DNA of 64,000 nucleotides from Ceratobasidium sp. AG-K (GCA_037039685.1 JAWNGF010000007.1:2542001-2606000); one strand, 5' to 3'; counted from the stretch's first letter, positions 43,118-56,600 are shown. Notes: generated from the sequence alone by a model not told the origin. Program-made: numbers and translations.

Positions 43118-44978
43118 TTGATCAACAGCAATATATGCTTGTTGGGATTCCTGTCTGAGAATGATACCATTTTCATTTCAATTCTGTCGTTTCTGCTTTG
43201 CTCTCGCGTCGTTGGGATATTGAGGAATATAATCGAATTGTGATAGCATTGGATGGGGGTCGGAGCAAAGGTTCTAGGCAACGTGCTCTTTTCGTGGAAA
43301 AGGCATTAGGCTAAGCTATCTTTCTGCGGTCGAGAATGCTGGAGTCTAAAATTCAAGTTCAAGTTCACCTGGGCCATGGTTTAGTGCGAAGCGTCCGTCA
43401 TAACTAGATTGGTAGTGTTTCATCTGCTTGAATCGCGCCGGCATGAGGATGAGTGGTAGTCGGGCCAACAATATTTTAGCCCAGTTCCACTGACGTCCTA
43501 CGCTCGCTCTTGCTCGATCACGGCGCATACCACGTTGTGAAATTTCCTAGGTCTGCACAGGCCTTTTATTTGCAATTACTTGCAGGTCTATGCGCGCGGC
43601 CGCCGGCCGCGGTAATGACAGGCACTCGATCCGCGCATGATGCCTCCCCACCACCACTTTCCTCCACCACCTATCCCCGGTTTTGCGAGCCTTATCTACT
43701 CCTACTCTCTGCGTGTCTTCTTCCCACGCATAGACCACGATAGTTCTGCCGCCCAGAGAGCAAACTTTGCGGCGCGGCCCCGGTCGCACCCTCTGATTTG
43801 GAGGCTTCGTGCCTCCCTGACCCTCAATTCAAAAATCACACGGTTGGACCGCGCTTCATTCGAGCTATATGCCGATGGATTATTCACTGCATACATTATT
43901 TACTCGATAGAAGGTCAAGTCCGATACCCGTATCGCCGAAAGCGGCCCCACTTGCCAGACGGGTGGACAAAGTGGCGCATACCTTAGCTAAAATTGAGTT
44001 ATGAATAACCGATTGGCGGAAAATCAGGCTGCAATTTAAAGTGCATGTTAGAAGCGTATGGTTTTTTCATCGTACCTAGCTCGTAGTGAAACAGCGTTGC
44101 CACAATCAGATAGGCCGGTTGAATGCTTGGCAACCGTAATTTCTCGGCGGATGTCAAGAGCGGGGGAGTCAAGAATTCCGTCTTATAGCAATTATTATTT
44201 TTGAAGACAATGGACACAGAAGTTAGATCCAATTATCAGTTGCAAGGCCGTGATCAAAGATATGCGTCAAAGCTAATAATCACGACTTCTCAGGAGCTCT
44301 GTTATATCCTCAATGCGCGAGAGAGGTGCGTACGGAGACAAGGCACAAACACAAAGTGGATTATCAGAGCATATATGGTGAAGGAAAGGCGAGTTGTTTG
44401 CCTCAGGAAGTGGAAAGAGCATCCAGGCACAAACCCTTGCGATCATGTGACCCACCGCTCGGGTATAGCTGCCATGCGGAGGGGATATCCGTCTGCTAGG
44501 TTGGGATATAGCGCACTCGATCGAAATTCGGCTGTCTAGGCGTTCTCGCCCTCTTTTTTTCAACCCTCTCTTTTTCAACCCTCTCGTTTTTGCTTCTGTT
44601 ATGTTTTGTCTGGTTGGACTGTTCAATAATATAATCGAGCTACCATGGTGTAACACTTGAGGTAGATCTGTTATAAGCTTAAGGTGCTAAATGATGCCCT
44701 TTCTTTCGAGCGCTTGGAATGTGAAATTTCCCCGTTCCAGGATGCAAAGTTCCACTCGGGTCTTAGCCTAGACATCAATCTTGGAGTTCAAGTGTTTGTG
44801 TGCTAATCAGTAGGGTAAAATCCCATCTTTGGGCATTGAGGGCGACCACAACCGCGCCACCGTCTATCGCTGATACCTTGCTAAATTTGTCTCTGGGATA
44901 CATATGTCATCGGCCAACTAAGCAATAGTTTCGTTGTTAAATGCATTGAAGGATGACTAAGAATATCTCGTACGGTAG

Positions 44979-45009
<31 letters not shown>

Positions 45010-45272
45010 TCAGCGTAACAGTTACAACTCCAGCAATGTCGAGGAACTCAACAACCACGACAACAATCCCGGCTTAAGTGAATCTTATTTCTGAATAAAA
45101 GCCTAGGTCCGCTCTCCACATAAAACATTCCGATACACCCATACTGCAGGTTAGCGACTAGACGGGTATTGTGGCCTCGGTAGCCTTTCGAGGGTGAAAT
45201 ATTTCCCGCCGCTCCCTTCAATAAACTAAGACGCATTAGGTCCTACTATACTAGCGAGTATTCTCTCTTATC
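43118..45272. other. Intergenic region, copy 2 counterpart of 18667-20822
   Basis: No supported gene. Differs from copy 1 by small indels, a duplicated CCCTCTTTTTTTCAA-like stretch near 44550-44580, and the longer G run. Confidence 0.45.
44981..45009 (+). repeat. Poly-G tract, 29 bases
   Basis: 29 uninterrupted G against 14 in copy 1. Such a run can fold as a G-quadruplex and is prone to slippage and to sequencing error. Confidence 0.9.
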
Positions 45273-46056
45273 GTACCAGGGACTTTTGCGTTTATTCCAG
45301 AGCAGAATTGGACGACAGAATGGGCGTATGAGCCTTTGGCCTCGCCTTCAATGGTGTCCGAAACCCGCACCTTAGTAGCGTATGCAAGTCGAAGTTCTGA
45401 ATGTCGTTCAAATGGCTTGTGAATATCCATCCCATCAACTATTGGCCTGTATCTAGAGAAGGGTACCTACTGCTACGCTTTTGCGCAGGTGACATACCAC
45501 GCGGGGGCCGCCACTTGCACAGGGTGCCGGCTCTCAGCCAACTCGATCGTCCAAAGCGACGGTCCCCTGACCCCCGATAATGACAGGACTCCGGGCCCAC
45601 CCGGATGTCATTAACAACCTTGTACTCATGAATTCTTCCATTCCATACACGGGGGATTTTGAGGAGTACATCAACGAGGTGCTTGCTCGATCCTATTCTG
45701 GGGCATGGACCGCTCTGGCCGAGAGTACGGGAAGGTCATCTCCAAAGCTAACCTCGAGGTTCTCTTCGACATTTCCAGCTCTAAGAGCCAAAGTGAGCCC
45801 AGAAAGTATATATATTTGGTTGAGCTTGCAGCTCCCCGTAACCTTATTCGGGGTTTGTTTCCTAGCCCTACCTTTTGAATGTGACTATCATCTGACCGGA
45901 GATACGAATCTGGTACCGCTCTATCTTGACTCTACCGACGTAACACAGCCAGACGAATCGGGGCGGCTGCCGACTGCCTGTAAGGAACGGCTAACTGTTA
46001 GCCGAAGTGGGCGCCAGTTAAAGCTAATTAAATACGGCAATTCAAAGTCACGCTGA
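45273..46056 (+). CDS. Hypothetical membrane protein, copy 2 (start unresolved)
   Basis: Counterpart of 20823-21606: the terminal exon at 45580-46056 is open, has a transmembrane stretch (IYIWLSLQLPVTLFGVCFLA) and ends with the same tail, YGNSKSR. Unrecognised family. The upstream exon at about 45273-45419 is also kept. Confidence 0.5.
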
Positions 46057-46541
46057 ATTTGCACGCACGCCTTCAGTTGAGCAAGGTTTGTCCCCTTTGT
46101 CGCATTATATTCTGGGCGGTTAACAACTGCTTCTCCTAGTGGCTTTGGGGACGGTCACTGGCGTTTATATGTATACGTAACCTGCTGTGCGTATTTAGCA
46201 CGTTATATTTCTTAATTCTTGAACTCTGTATGTAAATCTGGGGTTATGGGATACCGCGTTGGCTGTGTAATGTACCTAGTTGAGCATCTGGTGTAGGAGC
46301 GGTTCAAACCGTGACGCGATTCGGCCCTCTCGGTCTGGAGGCAAAATTTCACTCGAAGCTGAACCCAGGTAATATGTCCAAGGGAAACGATTCTTTCGGT
46401 CTGTAAATCATTGTTTGTGTCATGGTGGATGCTGGAAGGCGAGGAATTGTGGTCTCACATTTGGTGGTTGTGACTGATGCTGACACATTGGGTAGCGTGT
46501 AACGAAGGGTCCTGGATCACGGATACAGCAACCCAACGACC

Positions 46542-49500
46542 ATGTCAGAAGCCGATTTAGTGATTGATGAGGTACGTCTTGCCACCTTGATTACTATACT
46601 ATGCCAGAATATACCTCGAAATTTAGGGAAAACTATCAGCGGAGAATGGGGATATATATTTGCTCCAATGGCTTTGTTCAGCGGAGAAAGCGTTGCTAAA
46701 GTTGCCGGTGGTGAGTTCCAGCTTGACTTATGTTAGTTGAGGCATGATTCGAATTGCGTTGTAGGAAACGGTCAAGTCAAGTCAGGCCGCTACTGAAGCA
46801 ACGCTTCTCAAATCTGTCAACGTCGCTACGCCCTTTCCCGCGCCCGGCCGCCCAATTCGCGCATTGGTCGCCAGGTGTTTCCTCGTTTTATATTCGCGCG
46901 GAGAAACTAGGACTCTGTATGATACAGTTCAGGCCTGCTTAAAAGTCTCTGGAGACGCAAAGCTGGTCGAAAAGGATGGAAGGGTGTGAGTTCGAAACTT
47001 ATTGTGTCAAAGTCGAAATTCACCAGGCGGACAGATCTGCGCTGTACTGTATTGGGGAGCTGATGGCTGTTCATGGATCGCAGGTGGTGTCGCTATACAA
47101 CAAGGTGTTTTCCCTGGCTGATTTACAGGTTTTCTTAGCTTATGTCTTTCGCAATGGAAATCGCGTTGATTGCAACCAGGACCGTCAAGTCTTCGAGTAA
47201 TGTACGGTGCATTTATATCCGTTCGCATTTCCGACTGACAAGTGGCAAAGAGTATTCTTTTGAGGACTCATGCGCTTCGAGCGGTTTCGGTAACCATTCC
47301 TACTGCTGGAAAGGCTATCACGGATGCTGCGACCAGGGATTTGATGAAACAACTGAGAAGCTGCTTGACTGATAAATCTATGGCACTTCAAAGGGCTGCA
47401 GCAGAGGTGCGATAAATCCATTTCTTCAGTTATTTGGCCCAAGAATTGATCAAGGACCAGACGCTCCTCGCCCTACACACGCATTTAGGCCAGTTACGAA
47501 CTCCTCAGGAAATCGAGCAGATCCTTGGGTTGTGTGTCAAATCCTTCGACTCCGCCGATAAACCTACAAGAAGATCCCTCGCTCGCCTCATTGGCTCCCT
47601 CCTTTCTTCGACGCAAACCCCAATCTCCCGTCCGCAGGAACCTCCGAAGAAAAACGCGCCAAAGAAAGAGCAACCTGGGAGCGATGACGACACTCTCTCC
47701 CATGCGGCAACGACCACCCAAGTTGAGATCCTATCTCCCGATGCCATGCTCAACCTTTTGGCGTCGCAATTTCATAAGCCATCAAGCCATCGTCGCGCTC
47801 GCGTTGCCATTGCCGAGTGCTACGCATCACTTTTCGTTACACTTGGTCGAGCTTGGGTGGAGAGTCATTATACGACCATCGCTTCGCATCTACTGAAGCT
47901 CCTCGATCACCCCCGGCTCAAGGCCGCGGCAGCCACGATGCCAGCTAGCGCAGTTCGCTATGAACGACTTCTCGTCCGACAAATCGTTGGCTCGTTACTA
48001 CGCCAACGAACCCTATCTGAGCGTGGTCAGATCGCCGCAGTTCGCGCCTTATCGATTGAATATCTCTCGAAGTGGCCCGCTGTAATGCCGGGCACGGTTG
48101 CGCCTGCCCCAGACGTCCTCGTTGCGTCCCTCCGCGAAATTGCTGCCCTCCTCGATCAACTTGGAAACGCTCCTCCTCCGGTTCAAGAGGCCCTTGCCGA
48201 TCCCCTCATCAGCCTGGCCGCTCACCCCAGACACTCGGTTCAAGTTGCTGCTGCTTGGACTCTGCGTGCGTTTTGTAATGCCGCTCCTAATCGACTGGCA
48301 GCTACAGTATCTAACGTACTGGAGCAACTCCAAAAAGACGTTTCGGGGCTCGGAAACTCGGCTGCTCCGGCGGATCTGGGACGTCGAGCCGTGGGAAAAG
48401 CCAAAGCCCTCGCAGCGTTATTGTCCCTCGCTCCCTCTCGGCCGCTATACGTCTCAGGCGAGCTTGCAGCCAAAGTTTTGGAATGCGCCGTATCAATGCT
48501 CAAAAAATCCGGGGAACACGCCGTACAGATTGCGAGTATCGAAGTCGAGTGTGCTTGGGGTCTGATCAGCGCTCTGACTTCGCTTGGCGGCACGTTTGTG
48601 AGGAGCCATCTAGCTAGCCTTCTCGCGTTGTGGAGGAACGCGATTCCCAAGGTTACTGCGAGGGATTCCGCTCAGAGTGGGCGGAGTGTAGAAGAATGGG
48701 GGTTCTTGTTGCACGTCAGGGGTTCGGCAGTCGGCGCATTGGCCTCATTTCTAGAATCATGTGGCCCTCATGTCGCAGCTGCTGGAGGATTGGTCACGTT
48801 GGACGTAGGCCGGCGCCTCACCACGCTCTTGACTAATGCGTTGGCGTTTGCAAACGCAGCAACCGGATACTTTGCATCCCTCGAAGTCGAAGCGCACGGC
48901 ACATCGGCAATTAGCGGTATTGGATTGGGCCTCCGTGATCTGGAAAACGTCCTTCGCACTCGGACCTTCAACTGTTATACTTTGCTTGGGTGTCAAGCTC
49001 TTTCTGACAGTGCTCAGGCCGATTTGATCAAAAGCACAATTGGGGTTTTTGCGGGACCAGGAGTGGGCAACGCTATGCAAGCTGCAATTGCCACTGCTGC
49101 CGGGCATTCATTGAGCGACGGAAGCGACGGATATGCATGGGGATTGTCGAGCCTCGCGGCCGAGGCGGATGAGCGGTCCGTGGATAGGGATAGTGTGGAA
49201 GAGGAGCTTGGAAGACTGGTAAGTTTTAAATTCATATGTGATTGGTGACATAGCTCAATCATTATACGTGTAGCTCACGCAACCAATTCTGGGTTCGCTA
49301 GAGCACAATCCTATTCTACTCTGCTCCTCATCCACGCGTGGATCGACTTGGCCGCAGCCTTCACCACCCGCAACAGCGATTGTCGACGCTTCTATCGCCC
49401 TGTTCGCATTCCTCCTTCCCACACAAGATCAGTCGAGTGTCCAGAGCAATGTCCAATACTTGATTGAATCATGTCGTTCGCCGAAGCTGGATCGTAATGC

Positions 49501-52500
49501 TGGACGCAAAGCAGCCGTTCTCGTCAACACGGCCCTGGCGCTCACTCGTATGCTTCGGATCGCGACAGAGACCGGAGGAAGGAGGTCCCGAGACAGCATT
49601 GGGAGTCCAAATGTTGTTAGCCCGTTAAGTGAACTTTTGCAGGTACGATCGCTCACTAGAGAAGATGGTTACGTCCTAATGCCTTGTAGGGAGCGATCTT
49701 GAGCACAGACCAAGTATTAAGAAGTGCAGCTAGCGAAGCATTAGGGCGACTCGCGGCTTTGGGAAGCACAAATTTCTTGACTTCACAAGTCAAATACCTC
49801 GTCGATCAGGTTGTGGTCAATCGAGACCCCGATGGCCGCGCGGGTTGTGCCTTGGCGTTTGGAGCAATCTATAGCCATGTGGGAGGTCTTGCCGCTGGTC
49901 CGCTTCTCAAGACAACGGTTAACGTTTTGATGTCTTTGGGAAACGACCCTCATCCGGTGGTTCATTATTACTCCCTCAAAGGCTTGGCTCAGGTTATTGA
50001 TGCAGCCAACCTATCGTACTCTCCCTACATCGCAAGCACTCTTGGATCCCTTTCCACGATTTATCTACGGGATACTCATGATCCGAACGGGGGAACTACG
50101 CATACATCTAACCTTGCTGGGGATCTTCCTGCTTACGAGGTCATTTGTCAAATTATCGATGCTCTGATTGGGGTCTTGGGGCCCGAGCTGATGGAGCTTC
50201 TCGCACACAATCGCTTGTTCTCGATCTGGTCCACGAATTCTCTCGTGAACCGGACGAGGGTATTGCAGTGGAAGCGATAAAATGCAGTCAACACGTTCTC
50301 ATGTTTGCCTCTAGTTTTGTCGATACTCCCACCCTCGTCGACCAACTCCGCGCGAATCTCGTTAGCACGCGCCGGCCTTTGAAACTTGCTGCAATCAATG
50401 CTCTCTATCAATTGGTCCAAAAGGACGCTCTAGTCATGTCTAAAGTTGGAGGAGATAAACTCGTAGAAGACCTATTTGGAATGCTTGATGACGATCCAAC
50501 CATTGATGGGGTTCGTGACGTGATCCTCAGCTGGCTGCATCAAACGGTTACCCTCAATCCTTCCGCATGGATAGACCTTTGTCAACGCATTATGGCTAGA
50601 ACCACGGCCTCTCAGCAAGTCGCAACGACAACGACAGTCGGACTTCGGGACGAGGAGAGCGAAGGATTAGGCGCGGGATTAGGTTCGAGAGTGGGACCGC
50701 CGCGTCTGATTCAAATGTTCTTACCTCCCGGTGGCGCACTCAATTATTTGCATTACAATGTCTACATGACATCTGCACACTTATTGCTAGGTCTGGTAGA
50801 CGCGAACATATCGACGTTCCGTTTGCCAAAGCCCATGGGATTCCGACCAACCATTTGCTCATAACGCGGGTTCCTGACTTAATCAAGATGGCGTTTACTG
50901 CGTCCGCGGCGTACGTGACCGAGATTCGAATGGAAGGATTAGTAGTATTACGGGATGTAATTCAGGTAGGCGGTGATATATGCTGCCTACTGTTATTAAC
51001 AGTCGATAACAGATATTTGCCAAATCACCCGATCCCGACTATGAAGAGTCTCTACTTCTTGAACAGCACCAGGCTCCGATCACTGCTGCGCTTACACCAG
51101 CCTTTTCAAGCGATTCGACGCCAGACGTACTTGCCTCGGCAATCCAGGTTTGCGCGATTTTTGTGGGCAGTGGGCTCGTCAAGGATGTTTCTCGAATGGG
51201 TCGTATCCTAAAACTCCTAACCTCTGCACTCGAACAAAGCAAACGTGAGTCAAACCCGGACTGTTATAACTAGGAAAATAACATGCCATGTGAATAGAGC
51301 CCGGCCTGCTTTCAATAGGCGAAGTTCAACAGTTAGGGCCAAATGCCTCGGTGATGCTTCGTGTCTCGACCTTGACAGCTTGGGCTGAGCTCGAGATTGC
51401 AAGTATGCGGGAGGAGTACCTTCAGGCAGTCCTGAAGCCTTATCGCGGCATCCTTGCACTCCTCTGGGTTTCGGCTCTACGTGATTATGCTAGTATTCGT
51501 GCCGACTCTGAAGTCCAGCAGGATAATGTCTCGGGAATGGATGCATCATACACTGGCCTAGGTCGGGAGACGCTCCTTCCCGTTAGTACCTGCATATATG
51601 CGTATGCTTCACGTTACTAATGACCATAAATAGTATTATAATGAATCGTGGTCGAAGATCCTCGCCGCGGTCGGTTACGCTATGAAGGTTGGAGATTCGC
51701 ATATTTTACAGGCTATGGACGGACTAGATCCCACGGCTGCAGCCGCACCAGTAACCAAAGACTCTCGCAAGGATCCAACGGAATGTTTCTTTGTTATTCT
51801 CGGGTTGGTTTACGAAGCACTATCAAACTCGTCGTCTGACAGCGCGTCCACTCCCGAGACGCGTGCAACTGCCTTGACCGCCATTCAAGTGTTGACATAT
51901 CTCGTGCGACCGAATACGCAGGGCAAGCAATTCTGGATCCGCCCATTTTTGATGAGCTTACTGCGTTATGGTATCGGATGACCATGACTGAACCGTGGAC
52001 GATTCAGACCTACCTAGTCGGAGCAATTGCGTCGCTCGCGCGAAGTCAGCAGGGACATATGAAGCAATCGGGGTGAGTACGAAAACAATGATAGTTCATG
52101 AAATTTATGCAACGTTCCTAGTGGAAGTGGGGCTGAAGCACTTGGGTCGGACACGCCAATTGCACAGTGTTTGAGGGCGAATGTCTCCATCCTTAAAAAC
52201 GCGATCCCTTCCCCCCAAACAGTTAACTGTAAGCGGATAATTTCCTGCTGTAAACACTTGACCTATGGTCCTCCAGCTGTGCAGCAGAACCCGGCGGAGC
52301 GAATTCCGCTTCTCATCAGTGCATTCCAAGCACTGTTGGCCATCGGCGAGGTCGCGGGGTCGGCGGTCTTGCCAAGCGTTAGAGCAATTGGACTATCAAT
52401 ATACTCTGGCAAGTAAATCGTTGGCCAGCATTTTTTGTCGCTGACCATCTGTAATAGATTTACTAAAGGACGAGTACTCGGATATCGATCTAGTCGGACC

Positions 52501-53411
52501 CACACTCCAGTCTTTGCGTGGGATGTTACTCTCCAATCCCAAGGACATTGCAAAGGAGCCGACGTATCCACGGGTAGTTCATGGGTTACTATCTGCGTGC
52601 TTGCAAAACGTAGACGATATGAGGTATGTGGTTTACCCTCTTGAATGCTTTGATTATGGAAATTTGTCCAAGTGGTCGTGCAGGGAAAGCCGCCATCTTG
52701 AAGACCAAGAATAACCTTCTGGCGGCAGTACTAATTCTCACGGTCACGCCTGTCGAAGTTAAATTGAGTCGCGCAGCAGTCGAGCATTGCTGTTTCTTGA
52801 TTTCTCAGAAGCTTTCCGACTCTCCCGAGGCACGTTGCATAATTGAGTAATAGTTGCCTCTAATAATTTGATTTAGATATCCATCGCTGCCGCTCAATGT
52901 CTAAAACACTGATTGCGGTGTCTCAAGGGAACCCTCTTCTCCAATACGCCGCGTCGATGTTGTTCCCTGGGGCAATTTCGTTTACTGTGGCATGCGCCGC
53001 TGGGGACGAGGGCGATCAGGGAACATGTTTGCCAGCGCTTGAAGAGATCCTTCGTGCATTTACGACGCTACTGACTCAAACACCCGAGGAACATCGTAAG
53101 CTATAAGCCTCGGTCTAGGCTTGTTACTAACGCCGTGTTCAGGCCCGCGCATCCTCGGAGCTCTATTGCCTCCCATCGCCTGCCTACTTCAGAGTGGCGA
53201 GCAGCCGGGTGTCGTTCATAAAGCCGCAGTCATGCAGGTTCTGTCCTTTGCCACCATGGCTCCTGCTGCGTTTAAAGAAGCCGCAGGGTTGATGGACCAG
53301 CAGCAAAAGGATTTGATGGAGACATCGATTAGGCAAGCAGTGTCCGACCAAAGCAAAGCGAATGTGCAGTCTACGTCCAGCAAGCCTCAGATCGCATTGA
53401 GGTCTTTCTAA
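46542..53411 (+). pseudogene. HEATR5/Laa1-like HEAT-repeat protein gene, copy 2, full span with several single-base shifts
   Basis: Encodes a ~2000-residue all-helical HEAT-repeat protein resembling animal HEATR5B and yeast Laa1, which assist the AP-1 clathrin adaptor at the trans-Golgi/endosome. Landmarks: N-terminal RALVARCFLVLYSRGETRTL and YCIGELMAVHGSQV, then the long exon 47430-49219, ASEALGRLAALGSTNFL, VLDLVHEFSREPDEGIAVEA, INALYQLVQKDALVMSK, LIKMAFTASAAYVTEIRMEG and YYNESWSKILAAVGYAMK. The C-terminus ends at 53411. Most introns are GT-AG, with one clear GC-AG (52409-52457). The reading frame must jump one base near 50196, 50822, 51911 and 52905, always as if one base were missing. No shift occurs in the part shared with copy 1. 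Either the gene is decaying or the assembly lost bases; the coding pattern between shifts is well kept. Confidence 0.85.
52409..52457 (+). other. GC-AG intron in HEATR5 copy 2
   Basis: The donor is TCTG|GCAAGT and the acceptor AATAG|ATTTAC. Joining gives the in-frame run IYS-DLLKDEYSDIDLVGP. No GT donor fits. GC donors with AAGT are a known minor class. A second possible GC donor is GAG|GCACGT near 52830. Confidence 0.6.
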
Positions 53412-53603
53412 TCGGACATTTCGCAATACAGTTTCGTTGCCGTTTGGCTTCTATTTTGTAATTACTTTCATCCTGGTATAGACATCGATTACAAGCACAC
53501 GGTCATAAACATTCAGGAGCTCAAAATAACAAAATTCCAATCACAGTCAAGAAAAGAAAGATCAAAAAGTGTAAACCCGAAAATCAGAAAAAGACAAGTT
53601 AAA
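53412..53603. terminator. Shared 3' region between convergent HEATR5 and PHD-SET genes
   Basis: 192 bases between two stop codons facing each other. A/T-rich with several AAATAA-like stretches, expected to hold both polyadenylation signals. No single signal is certain. Confidence 0.4.
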
Positions 53604-56600
53604 CTATGGGCGCCAAGAGCCTCCTCCACGGCTCATGCCACCACGACCACCTCCACGCGTTCGCCAGCCCCTGTCCGATGAAGGCCCTCGAGGGGGCGGA
53701 CCAAACCCGCGACCGCGGCCACGTGGATCACGATCGCGGTCTCGTTCTCTGTCACGTTCACGATCCCTCTCCCTCTCTCGTTCCCTGTCCCGAGGTCCGG
53801 TTGGCGGCGGAGGATTATAAGCTCGTCTATCCGCACGCGGGGCGGATGGTGGTGCTCGAGGCGATAAGCTCAGGCCGCGCGACGGTCCCGAAGGAGGAAC
53901 TCGAGGATATGGTGGAGCGGCCGGGCGCAACGAGCTGTTGGATCCAGACGGCGACGACACGGGGGGAGGACCAGCAGAGAATTTGCGTGGTTGAGTCGGA
54001 GGTGCTCTGTCGCGTGGCCCGGACGGAAGGGAAACCGGAGTCGTAGCAGGTGAGCCATTGCTTGGAGTATAAGAGACGGGTGCGCGGGGAGCAGTGATTT
54101 CGCCTTCTTCGGGCCCATCAGCAGACGGGCGAGAGGGTCGCAGAATCGATGGATCGGAAGCTTGGTTCGACAAATCGTCTGAGGAGGCTGGTTTCTCCTC
54201 GACTTGCGGCTTTGGCGGGTCGAAATCAATTCCGCTAAGCCGCTTGACAAGTGTGGGAACTTCGGGACTGCTAGCGGGGCCATCGGGGAGCAGGACTGTA
54301 TGATTGAGAGGGGTGTGAGACGCGGTCGAAATCCGAGATCCGTTGAGATGGGGAGGCGACGGGACGGGTTTCTCGAGCTCCTTGTCCTCGAAGGTGGACG
54401 TGGAAGGGGTCTCTACCGGAGGGTCGAGGTCGAGTTCCATGGCATCTGTGGTGGTAACTTCGACGGTGGCATGCGATTCTGCGGGTGGGGAAGGCTTGGC
54501 GGGGAGGGGGGCGACGCTAGGTTCTTGCGCGACCAGAGGCACCTCTTGCATTGTTACGTCGGTGGGACGTGACGCTGGGGGCTCGACCGGTGGGGTATGG
54601 GGAGTGAGATCGTTGAGACAACGGGCGAGACCACCGCATGAAGGTCAACCGCGGCGGGCTCGGCGGTGGCCTCGGTGAACGGCACCTCCGGTTCGACCAG
54701 GGATCGAGCAGGCGGGGCTGGCGATGCTCCCTCGTCGGGATGATGATCAGAATGAGACTCTGAGAAATGATCCATAATTGGGACGAGATCTCTTGTTTCG
54801 GCCGCTTGCGTCGCGCGCCTCCTTCGAGCCCAGTCGAGGAACGACATCTTTTTAGGCTCTTCGTGATCTGCATCATCGTGCAAGGTGGATTCAGCGAAGA
54901 AGCGTTCTGGAGATCCGTCATGTTCTGCATTCGACGTTAATTTGATCCATTTTGGGAATTGTCCACTTACCAGATCGAGGTTCCTGATTGGCTGGCGTGA
55001 TTTCCACTACTGGCGACCCCACCTCTGGTACTTTTGCGCTCACTTTGTCCTGAGGGGTGACTTTGGGTGCGGGTTCCTTTTCCTCGGGGCCTTGCGAAGC
55101 CCTGATCTCGGCCAAATCGACCTGATCCACAGTGGGGACCTTGACCGTTGGTTCCTCTGCTTCCTTGGACACCTCGGCGTTCTCAGAGGGCTCGGCCGCA
55201 ACCTCCACCTTGACCACCGGTTCTGCTCGCGACTCCATGTCCACATCATCCTCCGGCGAGGGCGACTCGATCCGCATCTTGTGCTTGCCACGTCCCACGG
55301 TAGCGCTGCGACCACGCTTCTCGGCCCTTTTGGGCTTTGTGTCGTCATTAGGCTCGGTCTCTGAAGAGTCCCTCGGCGGGGATGCGGCCGACTTGCCCAA
55401 CGCTTGCTTGGCGGGACTAGGAGCAGCGACGGGAGGAGTTGGATCTCGGGGTGGATCGGGAATCGCGACGTCCGGGAGCGCAACAGGCTCGACGGGTGGG
55501 GACGGGGCCTTGGGAGGAGGCGTGGGGACTCGAGGCGGAGGAGCGGCGGCCTTGAGTTTGCGGTCTCGGCCTGCACTCTTGCGACCACGGCGAGTTTTGC
55601 TCGACACGGCGTGCAACGTCGGCTCGAAGCCATTCTCGTAGCGCTTGTATCCGACCAACGGCCCCAGATCGCGTGAATGCCCAACCGAGTCCGCATCCTC
55701 CAGCAACATGCGGCCAAACGAAAGGGCGCAATTGGACGAGTCAGGCTTGCACGCGCAGGTCATCGATAGAGAGCGAAGGAGGTCGAGAATGTCCCAGAGT
55801 CGTCTCGTATCGGGGTCGCTACAAGAGTGTCAGTAATAATTCATAGAAAAATAATGAACTCACCTCAACACGTCCTCGTCTTCCGGAAGAGGCCCTAGCT
55901 TTTCGTCCCGAACCAACTTGTGTACGACGTGCTCGACGGCCCATTCCCAGCCCAAAACAATCTCCTCGCCCAACTCGAGTTGCCTGAGCGCAAACACTCC
56001 AAACCGTGCCTCGGGTTCCTGATCCTCGCCCTCGCAGATAAACGGCCGAATGACCACGTTTGGCCAACATCCGCATCGCACAAAACGCCCTTCGTTGCCC
56101 ATCACACGAGCATCCAAACAAATATCGAGCGGAGCCGGAACGAGCCGGACGAACTTGGTGCCGGTGCCGAGGAGTGCATACTGATGGGCCTTGTTGGACA
56201 TGTACGCGTGGGCATCGGATAGCGCACACCGGTACTCGAGGACGAGCGCGCCTTGGGCAATCGGGCCGGTCGCGAGCACCCCATACGTGGGCGTGTGTTG
56301 ATTTGGCGGCGGCTTGATCTCCTTTACGCGGACGAGCGATGTTGGCTGACTGGACGCGAGAAACACGGGCTCGGAAGAAGTAAACGGCGTGAGTGTGGTA
56401 ATTTCGGTCGATTTCGACTCGGTCCGCTTGGCCAAATTGTCCCGACCAAAACTCCGCAGCCGCTCGCGCAACGAGGCATCGACGATGTTGGCGCTAATAT
56501 GGTCGTATTCGGTTGCCCAGTGTGCGGCATTGATATCGTCGTCGTCCACGTCATTGTCGGGCGCGCTCGGCTTGGGAGGAGAGGGAGCAGGTGGGGTAGG

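Larger units (their letters stand above)
34144..50003 (+). repeat. Segmental duplication, copy 2 (~15.9 kb)
   Basis: Collinear with 9692-25553, same orientation. On its left the monooxygenase gene continues undisturbed past 34144, and on its right the HEATR5 gene continues past 50003. Copy 2 therefore has the original arrangement at the right breakpoint. Confidence 0.97.

Noticed and set aside
53604..54046. Plus-strand frames opposite the PHD-SET 3' end
   Set aside because: They are mirror frames of a GC-rich Arg/Gly/Pro repeat region whose minus-strand reading ends in a clear RGG tail.
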